NCBI GenBank assembly: GCA_001931535.1
Contig: CP016211.1
Span: 9,718,377-9,782,376 of the forward strand
Length of the DNA: 64,000 bases
Direction: 5' to 3'
Origin: Minicystis rosea
GTDB taxonomy: Bacteria; Myxococcota_A; Polyangia; Polyangiales; Polyangiaceae
Both the position numbers and the translations under genes were made by a program. Under the pieces are notes generated by a model. The model made no database searches. It saw only the letters and a list, made by a program, of their open reading frames with translations, and had not been told where the DNA came from. Below, piece after piece: positions 7,757 to 18,510 of this stretch. The number at the start of each line of letters is the position of its first letter. Position 1 is the stretch's first letter.

Positions 7757-8438
7757 CCAGGACGCCGATGTCGAGGAGCGAGCAGTGCTTGCCCGTGGGC
7801 GCGAGGATCACGTGGTCCACGAGGGGGACGCCCACGGTCTCGGCGGCGCGGGCGACGGCGCGGGTCATGCGCACGTCCTCGTCCGAGGGCGTGGGGTCGC
7901 CGCTCGGGTGGTTGTGCACCAGAATCATGCTCGACGCGGCCTCGAAGAGGGCGGCGCGGAGGATGTCGCGGGGCTCGATCATCATCCCGTGCAGGCCGCC
8001 TTGGGCGACGCGCCGCGAAGCGCGGACGCGGTTCTTTCCATCGAGGCAGAGGACCCACAGCTCTTCGTGTTGGAGCGGCACGAGGCGCGTGCGCATGTGG
8101 GCCGCGACCTGCGCGGAGTCGCTCACCACGGGGAGCACCGCGGTGCGGCCGCGCTCGACGCGCACGCCGAGCTCCAAGGCAGCGGCCACGCGGAGCCCCT
8201 TGGCCACGCCGACGCCGGGTTGCTCGGCGAGCGCCGATGGGCCGAGGCGCGCCAGGCCATCGAGGCCGCCGAAGCTGTCGAGCAAGGCCGCGGCGACGAA
8301 GGTGACCGGACGCCCGGCCACGCCGGTGCCGAGAATGACGGCGAGCAGATCCGCGTCGCTGAGCGAGGTGATGCCATCGGCGAGCGCGCGCTCGCGCGGC
8401 CCCGATCCCAGCCTCGTCATGGTCTCGTCGTGGTGCAT
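7746..8438 (-). CDS. radC: RadC-family JAB/MPN domain protein
   Basis: A 230-residue RadC homologue of ordinary length. N-terminal helix-hairpin-helix-like region (SLSDADLLAVILGTG ... LARLGPSALAEQPGVGVAKGLRVAAALELG) and a C-terminal JAB1/MPN fold with the metal motif HNHPSGDPTPSDED. RadC was once tied to DNA repair; its actual role is unsettled, and the family also occurs in mobile elements. I start at ATG 8438 (MHHDETMTRLGSGPRERALADG); ATG 8420 is an alternative. It lies 122 nt downstream of the CinA-like gene on the same strand. Confidence 0.9.
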   Translation of the reverse strand: MHHDETMTRLGSGPRERALADGITSLSDADLLAVILGTGVAGRPVTFVAAALLDSFGGLDGLARLGPSALAEQPGVGVAKGLRVAAALELGVRVERGRTAVLPVVSDSAQVAAHMRTRLVPLQHEELWVLCLDGKNRVRASRRVAQGGLHGMMIEPRDILRAALFEAASSMILVHNHPSGDPTPSDEDVRMTRAVARAAETVGVPLVDHVILAPTGKHCSLLDIGVLEML

Positions 8439-8560
8439 GACGGCGGTGATTTGCACGGCCCAGGCCAGCGGCCGGCTCTCACGAACGCTCGGGGAAATCG
8501 CGGCGCGGATGCATCCGCGCGCGCCGCCGGAGGTGGCGGGCGCCTGGCGGATTGGCGGAG

Positions 8561-9289
8561 CTACTCGACGCGCACCAGCGCGCCCGAGGGCAGGCCGGCG
8601 ACGAAGGCGTCGCGCGCGGCGTGGACGCGGGCGAGATCGAGGCCGTCGAAGGTGAGCTTCGTGCGGTACTCGGGATCGTGCCACTTGGGGTAGCTGCCGA
8701 TCTCGACGTGCCCGTGCTCGGCCACGACGCGATCGAGGAGCGGCTTGATGTCGCCTTCGTCGAGGGTCGTGAACACGGCCGACGAGACGAAGGGCGTGCC
8801 GCCCGAGAGCTCGGAGCGCACGTGGGGGAGCTTCATGCGGAAGACCTCGGGCACGCCGGGGAGGACCCACACGTTCTCCATCACCACCGTCGGCCACGGC
8901 ACGGCCTCGTTGGCCACGAGGCGCGCGCCCTCGGGGATGCGGGCCATGAGGAGGTGACCGTCGGTGCACCGCTCGCCGTAGTAGCCGCGGATGAGGCGCT
9001 CCATCGCGGGCGACATCACCACCCCGACGCCGAAGGCGCGCGCCACCGACTCGATGGTGAGATCGTCGTGCGTCGGGCCCACGCCGCCGCTGGTGAAGAC
9101 GACGTCGTGCGCGACCGAGAGCGCGCGGACGTCGCGGGCGATGACCTCGACGTCGTCGAGCACCATCACCACGCGCTGGAGACGCACGCCCAAGCCCCGG
9201 AGCTCACGCGCCAGCACCTGGAGGTTGGCCTCCGCGATCTTGCCGCTGAGGAGCTCGTTCCCGATGATGAGCGCGGCCGCGGTGCGCAT
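8561..9289 (-). CDS. CinA N-terminal / MoaB-like molybdopterin-binding domain protein
   Basis: A 242-residue protein consisting of only the CinA N-terminal type domain (MoCF_biosynth fold): LIIGNELLSGKIAEAN near the start, then VVFTSGGVGPTHDDLTIESVARAFG, the family signature. Full CinA proteins (about 410 residues) add a C-terminal nicotinamide-nucleotide amidohydrolase domain, absent here; stand-alone proteins of this type have been tied to ADP-ribose pyrophosphatase activity. Substrate not deducible. Starts only 3 nt after the xseB stop, so almost certainly co-transcribed with it. Confidence 0.88.
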   Translation of the reverse strand: MRTAAALIIGNELLSGKIAEANLQVLARELRGLGVRLQRVVMVLDDVEVIARDVRALSVAHDVVFTSGGVGPTHDDLTIESVARAFGVGVVMSPAMERLIRGYYGERCTDGHLLMARIPEGARLVANEAVPWPTVVMENVWVLPGVPEVFRMKLPHVRSELSGGTPFVSSAVFTTLDEGDIKPLLDRVVAEHGHVEIGSYPKWHDPEYRTKLTFDGLDLARVHAARDAFVAGLPSGALVRVE

Positions 9290-9292
9290 GAA

Positions 9293-9568
9293 TCACCCCT
9301 CGAAATCGCGGACGATCGCCTTGCCCTGCGCGTCGAGGCCGAGCAGCTCCTCGACCCGCTTCTCGGCCCGATCCAGCCGGTCTTCCGCGGCGCGCGCCAG
9401 ACGCACGCCCTCCTCGAAGAGCGAGAGCGAACGATCGAGCGGGAGATCACCGCCCTCCAGCTCGGCGACGATCTGGGAGAGGCGGCGCGTGGCCTCTTCG
9501 AAGGAAGGCTCCGTCCCGCGGCGATCGACGTCGCCGGCGGCGGGCTCGAGCTTCTCGGCTTCGCTCAT
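9293..9568 (-). CDS. xseB: Exodeoxyribonuclease VII small subunit
   Basis: A 91-residue protein with the XseB pattern SFEEATRRLSQIVAELEGGDLPLDRSLSLFEEGVRLARAAEDRLDRAEKRVEEL, a helical hairpin that binds XseA. Exonuclease VII degrades single-stranded DNA from both ends. The start at 9568 (MSEAEKLEP) is preferred over 9604, which adds 12 residues. The large subunit gene is not adjacent within the window. Followed by the CinA-like gene after 3 nt. Confidence 0.9.
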   Translation of the reverse strand: MSEAEKLEPAAGDVDRRGTEPSFEEATRRLSQIVAELEGGDLPLDRSLSLFEEGVRLARAAEDRLDRAEKRVEELLGLDAQGKAIVRDFEG

Positions 9569-9655
9569 CGGCCCCAGAGTCCCCCGACCGACGCTCGGGC
9601 GCAAGCCCCCGAGAATGCACGGACGGATGCCTCGGAGGAGACGTCAGGGGCGCCG

Positions 9656-11860
9656 TTACGGGCCCTCGATGAGCAGCGACCCAGGGCCCGGCGGCAGGCC
9701 CGGGACGAGGAGCACACCGTCGGGCTCGGCGAGCACCGGGACGGCGAGCCCGTCGGGACGCACCAGCCGAGCCGCGCGAAGCGAAGCCTCCTTGCCGGCC
9801 CGAGGCGCCGTGGATCGCACCGTGATCCACGCCACCGTGCGCCGCGGCTCCGGGCCCCGCGCCGGACGGATCCGCGGCTCCAGATCGCGTCCGGCGAGCG
9901 CGGCGCGGGCGAGCGCGCGGACGTCCTCGTCGGGATCGAGATCGCGCGCGAGCACGAGCGTCGCTTCCCGCTGCGCTTCGGTGCGCCGCGAGAGCCCGCG
10001 CACGACAGCGCGACGCACGACGGCGTCCTCCTCGAAGCGGTAGGCGCCCACGAGCAACGAGACGGCGCTGGGCTCCGGATCGCGACCGAGCCCGAGCGCG
10101 ACGTGCGCGCGCACCACCGGATCGCTGCCCGCGAGGAGCCGCTTGATGCGGCCGCGGATGGCCTCGTCGTCACGCGCCGGCAGCGCGCGCGCCGCGAGCG
10201 GCGCGATGGGACCACCGGACTCCGCCCACACCGCGAGGAGCGGCGTCGGCAGATCCGCGCCGTCCGGATGCGCGAGCAACACCGCGCCCGCGGCCGCCAC
10301 GAGCGCGTCCCCGCCGCGCGACGCGCGCGCCAAGAGCGGCAACAGCGGCTCGAGCGACGCGGGCCCATCCGGCAGCGCGAGCGCGCCTCGCGCCGCCGCG
10401 CCGACGATGGCCGGCTCGCAGACGAGGCCCGGCGCGGAGCCGCGATCGTCGGCCGCGAGGATCTTGCACGAGGCTTCGATCACGTCCTCGAGCGACATCC
10501 ATCCGAGCGCCACGAGCCCGAACGCGCCCACCGCGCGATCGCTCGTGTCCGCGGCCTTCCACAGATCTTTGAGCGCGCCGCGCAGCCCGCTCGGCGCGTC
10601 GTCGAGCACGAGCGCGCGCACCGTCGCGGCGCGCAGCAGGAGGCGCCGCGCTTCGCCGCCCTTCGCTTTGTCGCCCGCGAGCGCCTGCTCCAGCGCGGCG
10701 CGCGCCTCGGCGCCGGGCATCCGCGCGAGCGCGAACGCGGTCTCGGTGGCCGTCTCCGGTTTGTCGAGGAGCGGCACGATCTCCGCGAGGCCGCGCGCGC
10801 GCCCCAGCGCGATCACGGCGCGCGCGATCGCGTCGTCGTCGAGCGTGGGCAGGAGCTTCGCGAGCGGCGCCACGAGCGCGGGCCCCGGCGCGCGGAGCGC
10901 GAGGCGGAGGCCCTCGTCACGCGTGGCGCGGTTCTCCAAGAGCGCGGTCACCACGTCGCCCGCGTCGGCGGCGTCGAGCGCGATCAGCGCCTCCGCCGCG
11001 GCGAGCTTGGAGCGCGGATCGGCCCGCTTCGCCCACTCCCGCGCGACCGGCAGCGCGCTCTCGTCCCCGAGCCGCGCGAGCGCGAGCCCAGCCGCGAGCT
11101 TCCCTTCCGGCTCTCCCTCCGCGAGCAGCGCGCGGAGCCGCGGGACGGCGCGCATGTCCCCACTCTCGCCGAGGAACGCCGCCGTCGGCGGGCTCAAGAG
11201 CTTCTGCGCATCCGGCGCGTCCGACGTGGGCTTGGTCGCGCTCGGCCGCGCAGGCCCGCCCTTGCCCGCCGCAGGAGGCTTGCTGTCGAGGAAGACATCG
11301 AACGCCTCCGGCGGGTACGCCCGCAGCGCCGCGGCCGCCGCGCTCGCGCCCGGCCCGGGTTGCAGCAGCGTCCCGGCCAGACCGCTCACGGCGTTGCGAT
11401 CCCCGCCGCGCGCCAACGCGAGCGCCGCGGTCCCGCGGATGATCGGGCCCAATGGAGACACGGCCCCGCGCCCGCCCATGTCCGTGGTGTCGGTGACCTC
11501 GCGCTGCAGGAGCGCCCGCACCTTGGCGCGCTTCGTCTCGGCCGCGAGCACGCGCACCGCCGTGAGCCGCATGCGCGCGTCCCGCTGGGCCACGCCGTTC
11601 GACTCCATCACGTCGATGAGCGCGTCGAACGCCTCCGGCGTCCCGATGGCGCCGAGCCGCTCGACCCCGCGCACGCGCTGCGCCGGGTCCTCCGAGAGCA
11701 GCAGCCGCTGCGCCACGGGGATGCCCATCTGCGCCCGCAGCGACGTGGGCTCCGCCGGCCTGCGCGTCTCCCCCGGCCGCGACACCGCGACCCGCTGCGC
11801 CGCCGCGGCCCCGGGCAAGAGGGCGAGGACGAAGGCCAGAGCAGCGAAGGGACGGCGCAT
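9656..11860 (-). CDS. Exported HEAT-repeat protein
   Basis: A 734-residue protein with a signal peptide (MRRPFAALAFVLALLPGAAAAQR) followed by many HEAT-like helical repeats, for example EAFDALIDVMESNGVAQRDARMRLTAVRVLA, GDMRAVPRLRALLAEGEPEGKLAAGLALARLGDESALPVAREWA and DPVVRAHVALGLGRDPEPSAVSLLVGAYRFEEDAVVRRAVVRGL. Likely a periplasmic scaffold; no catalytic motif seen. The start at 11860 is fixed by the signal peptide; a TGCGATAGT extended -10-like sequence lies 12 nt upstream. It sits 111 nt downstream of the DUF3731-type Hsp70 gene on the same strand. Confidence 0.8.
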   Translation of the reverse strand: MRRPFAALAFVLALLPGAAAAQRVAVSRPGETRRPAEPTSLRAQMGIPVAQRLLLSEDPAQRVRGVERLGAIGTPEAFDALIDVMESNGVAQRDARMRLTAVRVLAAETKRAKVRALLQREVTDTTDMGGRGAVSPLGPIIRGTAALALARGGDRNAVSGLAGTLLQPGPGASAAAAALRAYPPEAFDVFLDSKPPAAGKGGPARPSATKPTSDAPDAQKLLSPPTAAFLGESGDMRAVPRLRALLAEGEPEGKLAAGLALARLGDESALPVAREWAKRADPRSKLAAAEALIALDAADAGDVVTALLENRATRDEGLRLALRAPGPALVAPLAKLLPTLDDDAIARAVIALGRARGLAEIVPLLDKPETATETAFALARMPGAEARAALEQALAGDKAKGGEARRLLLRAATVRALVLDDAPSGLRGALKDLWKAADTSDRAVGAFGLVALGWMSLEDVIEASCKILAADDRGSAPGLVCEPAIVGAAARGALALPDGPASLEPLLPLLARASRGGDALVAAAGAVLLAHPDGADLPTPLLAVWAESGGPIAPLAARALPARDDEAIRGRIKRLLAGSDPVVRAHVALGLGRDPEPSAVSLLVGAYRFEEDAVVRRAVVRGLSRRTEAQREATLVLARDLDPDEDVRALARAALAGRDLEPRIRPARGPEPRRTVAWITVRSTAPRAGKEASLRAARLVRPDGLAVPVLAEPDGVLLVPGLPPGPGSLLIEGP

Positions 11861-11971
11861 GCGGACCCGGGGACTATCGCACAAGGACGGCCTCGGTTGT
11901 CACGGCCACGCGGTCCCCCTCACGCCGAGCGTGTTTCCAAGCACGGAGGCCCATTCACAAAACCCTGCCGA

Positions 11972-14698
11972 TCATTCCACGAGCCGGAGGCCCACCGGCA
12001 GCCCCTCGCCGAGCAGCGCGACCCGCTCCGCTTCGGCCACCGGCACGTATTCGCGCACGGCGCGCACCCACTCTTCCTTGGCGCCGGCGGTCACCATGCG
12101 CCGCTCCACCTCGCGCCGCGTCCGCTCGGACACGTCGCGCGCGCGATCGCCGGTCACGCGCGCGAGCTGCACCGCCGCCTGCGGCGCGCTGGGGAGCGCG
12201 TCCCATTTCTCGCGGAGGAGGTGATCGATCCAGCGCTCGGCGATCTGCGGCGACACCACGTGATGCGGGCTGGCATAGGCCGGCACGCGCGCGCCGAGGC
12301 GGCCGATGGCGGCCCAGAGGCGGGGATCCTTCGCGGTCCAGGTCTTCTCCAGGATCCATCCCCCGAGCTCGCTCCGCCGCGACGCGGGCACGCGCTCGAG
12401 CGCGGCGGCGAGCTCGAGGAGATCGTCCGGCGCCTCGACCTTCCAGCCCTTGGGCTTCTTCAAGCGGGCTTCGGCGGGCGCGAGCAAGGGATCGATCACG
12501 TCGCGCATGGCCGTCTGCGCGGCCTCGTCGAGGCCGCCGGAGAGCCGTCGCCACGCGATCCAAAACTGCTGCCAATTGCGCGTCTCCGCCGGGAAAATCA
12601 CCTTCTCCGCGAAGAACGGCGCGAGCATCGACACGCGCCCGGCATCGAGCGGATCGCCGAACCCCGGACGCGCGCAGAACCCCGCGAGCAGCCAGAAGAC
12701 GCGCTCGTGATCGGCGGAGCGCCGGCGCGATCGATGGTTCGGCCCGAGCGTGTCGAACAGCGCCCGCGACAGCGCCAGCGTCCACGCGCTCCGCTCGCCC
12801 ACGATGCGATCGAGCTCGCGCAGCAGATCCTTCACCTCGCGCGCCGCGACGTCGGGGCGGCCCTTGCCGAACACCCGCTCGATCGCCTCCCGCGCATCGT
12901 CGACGCGCTTGCCGCCCGGCATGATCGAGGTCGGCGCCGGCGCCGGCGTGGCGGCGGGCTCGCTCCCTTCGCGGAGCTGGAACGCGAGCTGGAACCGGCG
13001 GCGCGGCGGGGCGACTTCCACGCACGCGAGATCGAGCGTGCCGATGGCGCTGAGCTCGCCTTCGAGCTCGACCTTCACCTCGTCGGCCTTCTTCGCGGCG
13101 CCGAACGCGACCGCCACCGGCGGCAGCGCCTCGAAGCGATCGTCGTCGAGCGTGACCACGTCGCCCGCGCGATCGTTCGTCTCGTCGGAGGCGAACAGAT
13201 CGAAGCGCACCGGCCGACCCACCACCAGCGCCAGCGTGCGGCCCGCGGCGACGCTGGGCACGCCCTCCTCCGCGCCGCGCGGCACCACGCAGATGGCCCG
13301 GCGCGCGGCGCCCTTCTCCACGTCGAGCCCCACGTAGTACCCGCGCGCCGCGCCGCCGCCGATGCGCACGCCGCGCCCGCGCCGCGCCAGCGCATAGGCG
13401 ACCGCGCCGCGCGCGACGGCGAGATCCGGATCCACGTGCGGGAGCACCTCGACCGGCGGCCCGCCCCACGCGCCGATGGCGCCGACGAGGCGCTCGACGA
13501 TGCGCGCCGCGCGAAACACGCCGCCGTTGAGCAGGAGCGCGCGCGGCCCGCGGGCCTCCGGCGCGTGCCGCGCGAAGAAGTGTGCGACGTGTCGCGTGAT
13601 GGCCACGTCGCGCTCGTAGGGCAGGCCGAACGCCACGAGCCCGGCACGGCGGCGATCGGGGCGCGCATCACGCGGCGCTGCGGGGAAGAAGCCGTCGAGC
13701 ACCAGTCGCTCGGCCTCCTCGCGCGCGATCTCGGTCGACAGCGTGTTGCCGATCAAGCGCGCCCCCTGCCCCAGCACGGTCACGCGCACGCGATCGGGCG
13801 CGTCCTCGCCGAGCAGCCGCTCCTTGGCGCTCCGGCACGCGCTCACGAGCTGCCCGAAGCGCGCCGCATCGAGCTTGCTCGGCGCTTCCACGAGCCGCCC
13901 CTCGCACACGTGCGCGAGCGCGAGATCCATGTTGTCCCCGCCGAGCAACAGATGATGCCCGACGGCCACGCGCTCCACCGCGTAGGGCGGGGATCCCTCG
14001 GCGCGCTTCACCCGGATGAGCGACAAGTCCGTGGTCCCGCCGCCCACGTCGCACACCAAGACCAGTGCCTCACCGTCCGATCGATCGAGAAGCGCCTCGA
14101 TCTCGGAGGCCCCGGCCCGCTCCATGAAATCGTAGAACGCCGCCTGCGGCTCTTCGAGGAGCCGCACCGTGAGGCCGGCGCGCTTCGCAGCTTCCAGCGT
14201 CAGCTCGCGCGCCACCTCGTCGAACGACGCGGGCACCGTGAGCACGACCTCCTGCTCGGCGAGCGGCTCACCGGGGAACGCGTCATCCCAGACGCGACGC
14301 ACGTGCGCGAGGTAGCGCGCGCTCGCATCGATCGGCGAGATCCGCGGCAGATCGCGGACCTCCTCGTCCGCCCCCCAAGGCAGGATGGCGGCCGCGCGAT
14401 CGACGCTCGGGTGACACAGCCAGCTCTTCGCCGAGGCCACGAGCCGCCCCGGCACCTCGGCGCCGCGACGCCGCGCCAGCTCGCCGGCGACCCACGGCGC
14501 CTCGGCCCAAGGATCGGCGGCCCGCTCGCCGGCCACGGGCGCATAGAGGCACGAAGGAAACAGCGGCCGCGCCGCGATCTCCGTCGCCGTCACGAGCTGC
14601 GCCACCGGGAAGACCTCCGGCGCCGCGCTCGCCGCGAGCTCGGCCCACGCCACGACGGTGTGGGTGGTGCCCAAATCGATGCCGACGGCCTTCGCCAT
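11972..14698 (-). CDS. Hsp70-family chaperone with DUF3731-type C-terminus
   Basis: A 908-residue DnaK-like protein, much longer than DnaK (about 640). The actin-type ATPase begins at once (AVGIDLGTTHTVVAW), with VLTVPASFDEVARELTLEAAKRAG, LLEEPQAAFYDF, LVLVCDVGGGTTDLSL and GDNMDLALA. The C-terminal 300 residues (ERVFGKGRPDVAAREVKDLLRELDRIVG ... LAGFCARPGFGDPLDAGRVSML ... NWQQFWIAWRRLSGGLDEAAQ) resemble the DUF3731 module of a specialised Hsp70 branch rather than the usual substrate lid. Such proteins are commonly encoded with a DUF2760 protein and a second Hsp70. Both are found here at 16654-19124, but an unrelated hydrolase, a Uma2 gene and repeat copy B lie between. Confidence 0.88.
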   Translation of the reverse strand: MAKAVGIDLGTTHTVVAWAELAASAAPEVFPVAQLVTATEIAARPLFPSCLYAPVAGERAADPWAEAPWVAGELARRRGAEVPGRLVASAKSWLCHPSVDRAAAILPWGADEEVRDLPRISPIDASARYLAHVRRVWDDAFPGEPLAEQEVVLTVPASFDEVARELTLEAAKRAGLTVRLLEEPQAAFYDFMERAGASEIEALLDRSDGEALVLVCDVGGGTTDLSLIRVKRAEGSPPYAVERVAVGHHLLLGGDNMDLALAHVCEGRLVEAPSKLDAARFGQLVSACRSAKERLLGEDAPDRVRVTVLGQGARLIGNTLSTEIAREEAERLVLDGFFPAAPRDARPDRRRAGLVAFGLPYERDVAITRHVAHFFARHAPEARGPRALLLNGGVFRAARIVERLVGAIGAWGGPPVEVLPHVDPDLAVARGAVAYALARRGRGVRIGGGAARGYYVGLDVEKGAARRAICVVPRGAEEGVPSVAAGRTLALVVGRPVRFDLFASDETNDRAGDVVTLDDDRFEALPPVAVAFGAAKKADEVKVELEGELSAIGTLDLACVEVAPPRRRFQLAFQLREGSEPAATPAPAPTSIMPGGKRVDDAREAIERVFGKGRPDVAAREVKDLLRELDRIVGERSAWTLALSRALFDTLGPNHRSRRRSADHERVFWLLAGFCARPGFGDPLDAGRVSMLAPFFAEKVIFPAETRNWQQFWIAWRRLSGGLDEAAQTAMRDVIDPLLAPAEARLKKPKGWKVEAPDDLLELAAALERVPASRRSELGGWILEKTWTAKDPRLWAAIGRLGARVPAYASPHHVVSPQIAERWIDHLLREKWDALPSAPQAAVQLARVTGDRARDVSERTRREVERRMVTAGAKEEWVRAVREYVPVAEAERVALLGEGLPVGLRLVE

Positions 14699-14867
14699 AC
14701 GGCCGTCGAGGATGGATCGAGAGTGGGGCGCGATCCAACTAAGAGCCGCCTGAAGTGCCGAAACGAGCCTCTGGCCCGCCGAAGCCGACCGGCGCCGGGC
14801 CGCCGTCGTGCGCATGCCTCGGAGCGACCTCTTCAATAAGGGCGAGCCTTCCCGCACAATCCCGGCG

Positions 14868-15848
14868 ATGCCCTCGACCTCGCCTTCGCTCCTCGGCCGG
14901 CTCCGCGTCCGCGCCGGCCGCGCCCTCACCGATGCCTCTTGGGGGGCGCTCGCCCATGCGGGCCGCCATTTCCCCGCGGCGCAGCCTGCGCGCTACGGCG
15001 TCGAGCGCCTCACCGACATCGCGTACACGAGCGTAGGCGCCGAGCACCACCGCCTCGACGTCTACCGCCCCATCGAGCGCAGTGGCCCCTTGCCCGTGGT
15101 GCTCTACGTGCACGGCGGCGGCTTCCGCATCCTCTCGAAGGATACGCACTGGTTCATGGCCATCTCCTTCGCGCGCCGCGGTTACCTCGTCTTCAACATC
15201 AACTACCGGCTCGCGCCCGCGCACCCCTTCCCCGCCGCCATCGAGGACGCATGCGCCGCGCTCGTGTGGGTCATGGAGAACGCCGCGCGCTACGGCGGCG
15301 ATCCCACGCGCCTCGTGCTCGCGGGCGAGTCCGCCGGCGCGAACCTCGTCACCTCGCTCGCCATCGCCACCTCGTGGCCTCGCCCCGAGCCGTGGGCGCA
15401 GAAGGTCTGGGAGAGCGGCGCGCGCCCCGTCGCGGCCATCCCCGCCTGCGGCATCTTGCAGGTGAGCGACGTCGATCGCTTCGTGCGCCGGAAGCGCCTC
15501 CCCCGCTTCCTCCACGATCGCCTGCGCGAAGTCGAGGACGCCTACCTCGCGCCCGCAGCCGCGCCCGCGCGCGATCTCGCCGACCCATTGATCTGGCTCG
15601 AGCGCGCCGATCCGCCGGTGCGCCCGCTGCCTCCCTTCCTCGCCGGCGTGGGCACCGCCGACGTCCTCCTCGACGACACCCGGCGCCTCAAGACCGCGCT
15701 CGATCGTCTCGGCGTCCCCTGCAAAGCCCACTACTACCCCGGCGAGATCCACGCCTTCCACGCGCTGATCTGGCGCCCCGCCGCCCGCGCCTTCTGGAAG
15801 GAGACCTTCACCTTCCTGCAGCAACACGTGCCCGGAGCGGTGGGGTGA
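14868..15848 (+). CDS. Alpha/beta hydrolase of the hormone-sensitive lipase / carboxylesterase type
   Basis: About 326 residues. Oxyanion-hole motif HGGGF at residues 82-86, nucleophile elbow GESAG at 153-157 (Ser155), acidic residue probably in GVGTADVLLDD, and a late His in GEIHAFHAL, so the triad is complete. NYRLAPAHPFPAAIEDA is typical of this family. Probably an esterase acting on short-chain or xenobiotic esters. The ATG at 14868 is chosen for compactness; ATG 14814 or GTG 14808 are in-frame alternatives with no better ribosome site. It is inserted in the opposite direction between the two Hsp70 genes. Confidence 0.85.
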   Translation: MPSTSPSLLGRLRVRAGRALTDASWGALAHAGRHFPAAQPARYGVERLTDIAYTSVGAEHHRLDVYRPIERSGPLPVVLYVHGGGFRILSKDTHWFMAISFARRGYLVFNINYRLAPAHPFPAAIEDACAALVWVMENAARYGGDPTRLVLAGESAGANLVTSLAIATSWPRPEPWAQKVWESGARPVAAIPACGILQVSDVDRFVRRKRLPRFLHDRLREVEDAYLAPAAAPARDLADPLIWLERADPPVRPLPPFLAGVGTADVLLDDTRRLKTALDRLGVPCKAHYYPGEIHAFHALIWRPAARAFWKETFTFLQQHVPGAVG

Positions 15849-15854
15849 GCGCTC

Positions 15855-16011
15855 ATTCACGCGGCCGAGGACTTTGTCCGCATCCCGATGCGACGAACGT
15901 GAGGCCCGAAGCGGCGAAACATGCTGAAAATCTCGGGTGGATCACGGGGTGGTGGGTCCCCATGAGCTTTGCTCATGGGGCGGCTGGGACGTGAGTCCCC
16001 GCCGTGTGAAT
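15855..16011 (+). repeat. Dispersed two-hairpin element, copy B (best preserved)
   Basis: 157 bp bounded by inverted ends: ATTCACGCGGCCGAGGAC at the left, and at the right a sequence whose reverse complement begins ATTCACACGGCGGGGAC. Inside are CGATGCGACGAACGT, AGGCCCGAAGCGGCGAAAC, a GGGTGGATCACGGGGTGGTGG block, hairpin 1 (CCCCATGAGC 15958-15967, loop TTT, GCTCATGGGG to 15980) and hairpin 2 (GGGAC 15986-15990, GTCCC 15995-15999). It fills the gap between two convergent genes: the left stop codon is at 15846-15848, and the right end runs into the Uma2 stop codon. No protein is encoded. Confidence 0.85.
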
Positions 16012-16598
16012 CAGACGGCGCCTTCCCGCGCCTCGAACACATCCGCGTAAACGCGATCGACCTCGATCGTGCACCCCACGCACGACAGCGTCGCCCGCTC
16101 GCCCGGCCCGTGGACGCGCAGCATCCAACTCCCGTCCGGCTGCCGCGTGAACACCTCGAGGCGCGGCTCCTTCTGCGACGCGATCACGTACTCCTGGAAC
16201 GACGCGATCGATCGATACCCGGCGAACTTGTCGCCGCGATCGTAGGCCTCGCTCGAGTCCGAGAGCACCTCGAGGATCAGGCGCGGATTGAGCAGCGTGT
16301 CACGCGTGTCGTCCACGAACTCGGGCGGCCCGCACACGATCGATCCATCCGGATACACATAGCGCCCGGTGGCGGGAACCTTGAGCCGCATGTCCGAGGT
16401 GAGCGTCCGGCAACCCTTCCCGTAGAGCGCATTCCCCAGCTCACGAATGATGTTCGCCGCGATCGTGCTGTGCTCGATCGTGCCGCCGGACATCGCGAAG
16501 ATCTCGCCGTCCGCGTACTCGTGCTTCTCCGGCGACGAGCGCTCGAACGCGAGATATTCCTGCTCCGACACACCGGTGCGCAGCGCGGCCTGACCCAT
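16011..16598 (-). CDS. Uma2-family (DUF820) endonuclease-fold protein
   Basis: A 195-residue Uma2 protein: SEQEYLAFERSSPEKHEYADGEIFAMSGGTIEHSTIAANII, then DMRLKVPATGRYVYPDGSIVCG, NPRLILEVLSDSSEAYDRGDKFAGYRSIASFQEYVIAS. Uma2 proteins have a PD-(D/E)XK-like core (here PDGSIV and LEVLSDS) and form large paralogous families in cyanobacteria and some myxobacteria; their role is not established. Its stop codon coincides with the inverted end of repeat copy B. Together with the opposite-strand hydrolase it separates two Hsp70 genes that normally belong to one cluster, so it may be a later arrival. Confidence 0.9.
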   Translation of the reverse strand: MGQAALRTGVSEQEYLAFERSSPEKHEYADGEIFAMSGGTIEHSTIAANIIRELGNALYGKGCRTLTSDMRLKVPATGRYVYPDGSIVCGPPEFVDDTRDTLLNPRLILEVLSDSSEAYDRGDKFAGYRSIASFQEYVIASQKEPRLEVFTRQPDGSWMLRVHGPGERATLSCVGCTIEVDRVYADVFEAREGAV

Positions 16599-16623
16599 GG
16601 CGGGCAGTCTCGCGCATTCATGC

Positions 16624-16646
16624 GGGAGCGTCCACGCGACGCTCCC
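16624..16646 (-). terminator. Hairpin after the Hsp70 gene
   Basis: Perfect 9-bp stem GGGAGCGTC (16624-16632) with GACGCTCCC (16638-16646), 5-nt loop, 8 nt beyond the Hsp70 stop. No T-run follows. It also lies just upstream of the Uma2 start. Confidence 0.45.
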
Positions 16647-16653
16647 TACAATC

Positions 16654-18506
<1,853 letters not shown>

Positions 18507-18510
<4 letters not shown>

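Noticed and set aside
11885..11971. Terminator between the Hsp70 and HEAT genes
   Set aside because: Only a 5-bp CACGC/GCGTG stem is visible, too weak to report.
8552..14839. A 2095-codon plus-strand open frame
   Set aside because: It runs antisense to cinA-like, xseB, HEAT and Hsp70 genes, all with clear family motifs; a by-product of high G/C at third positions.
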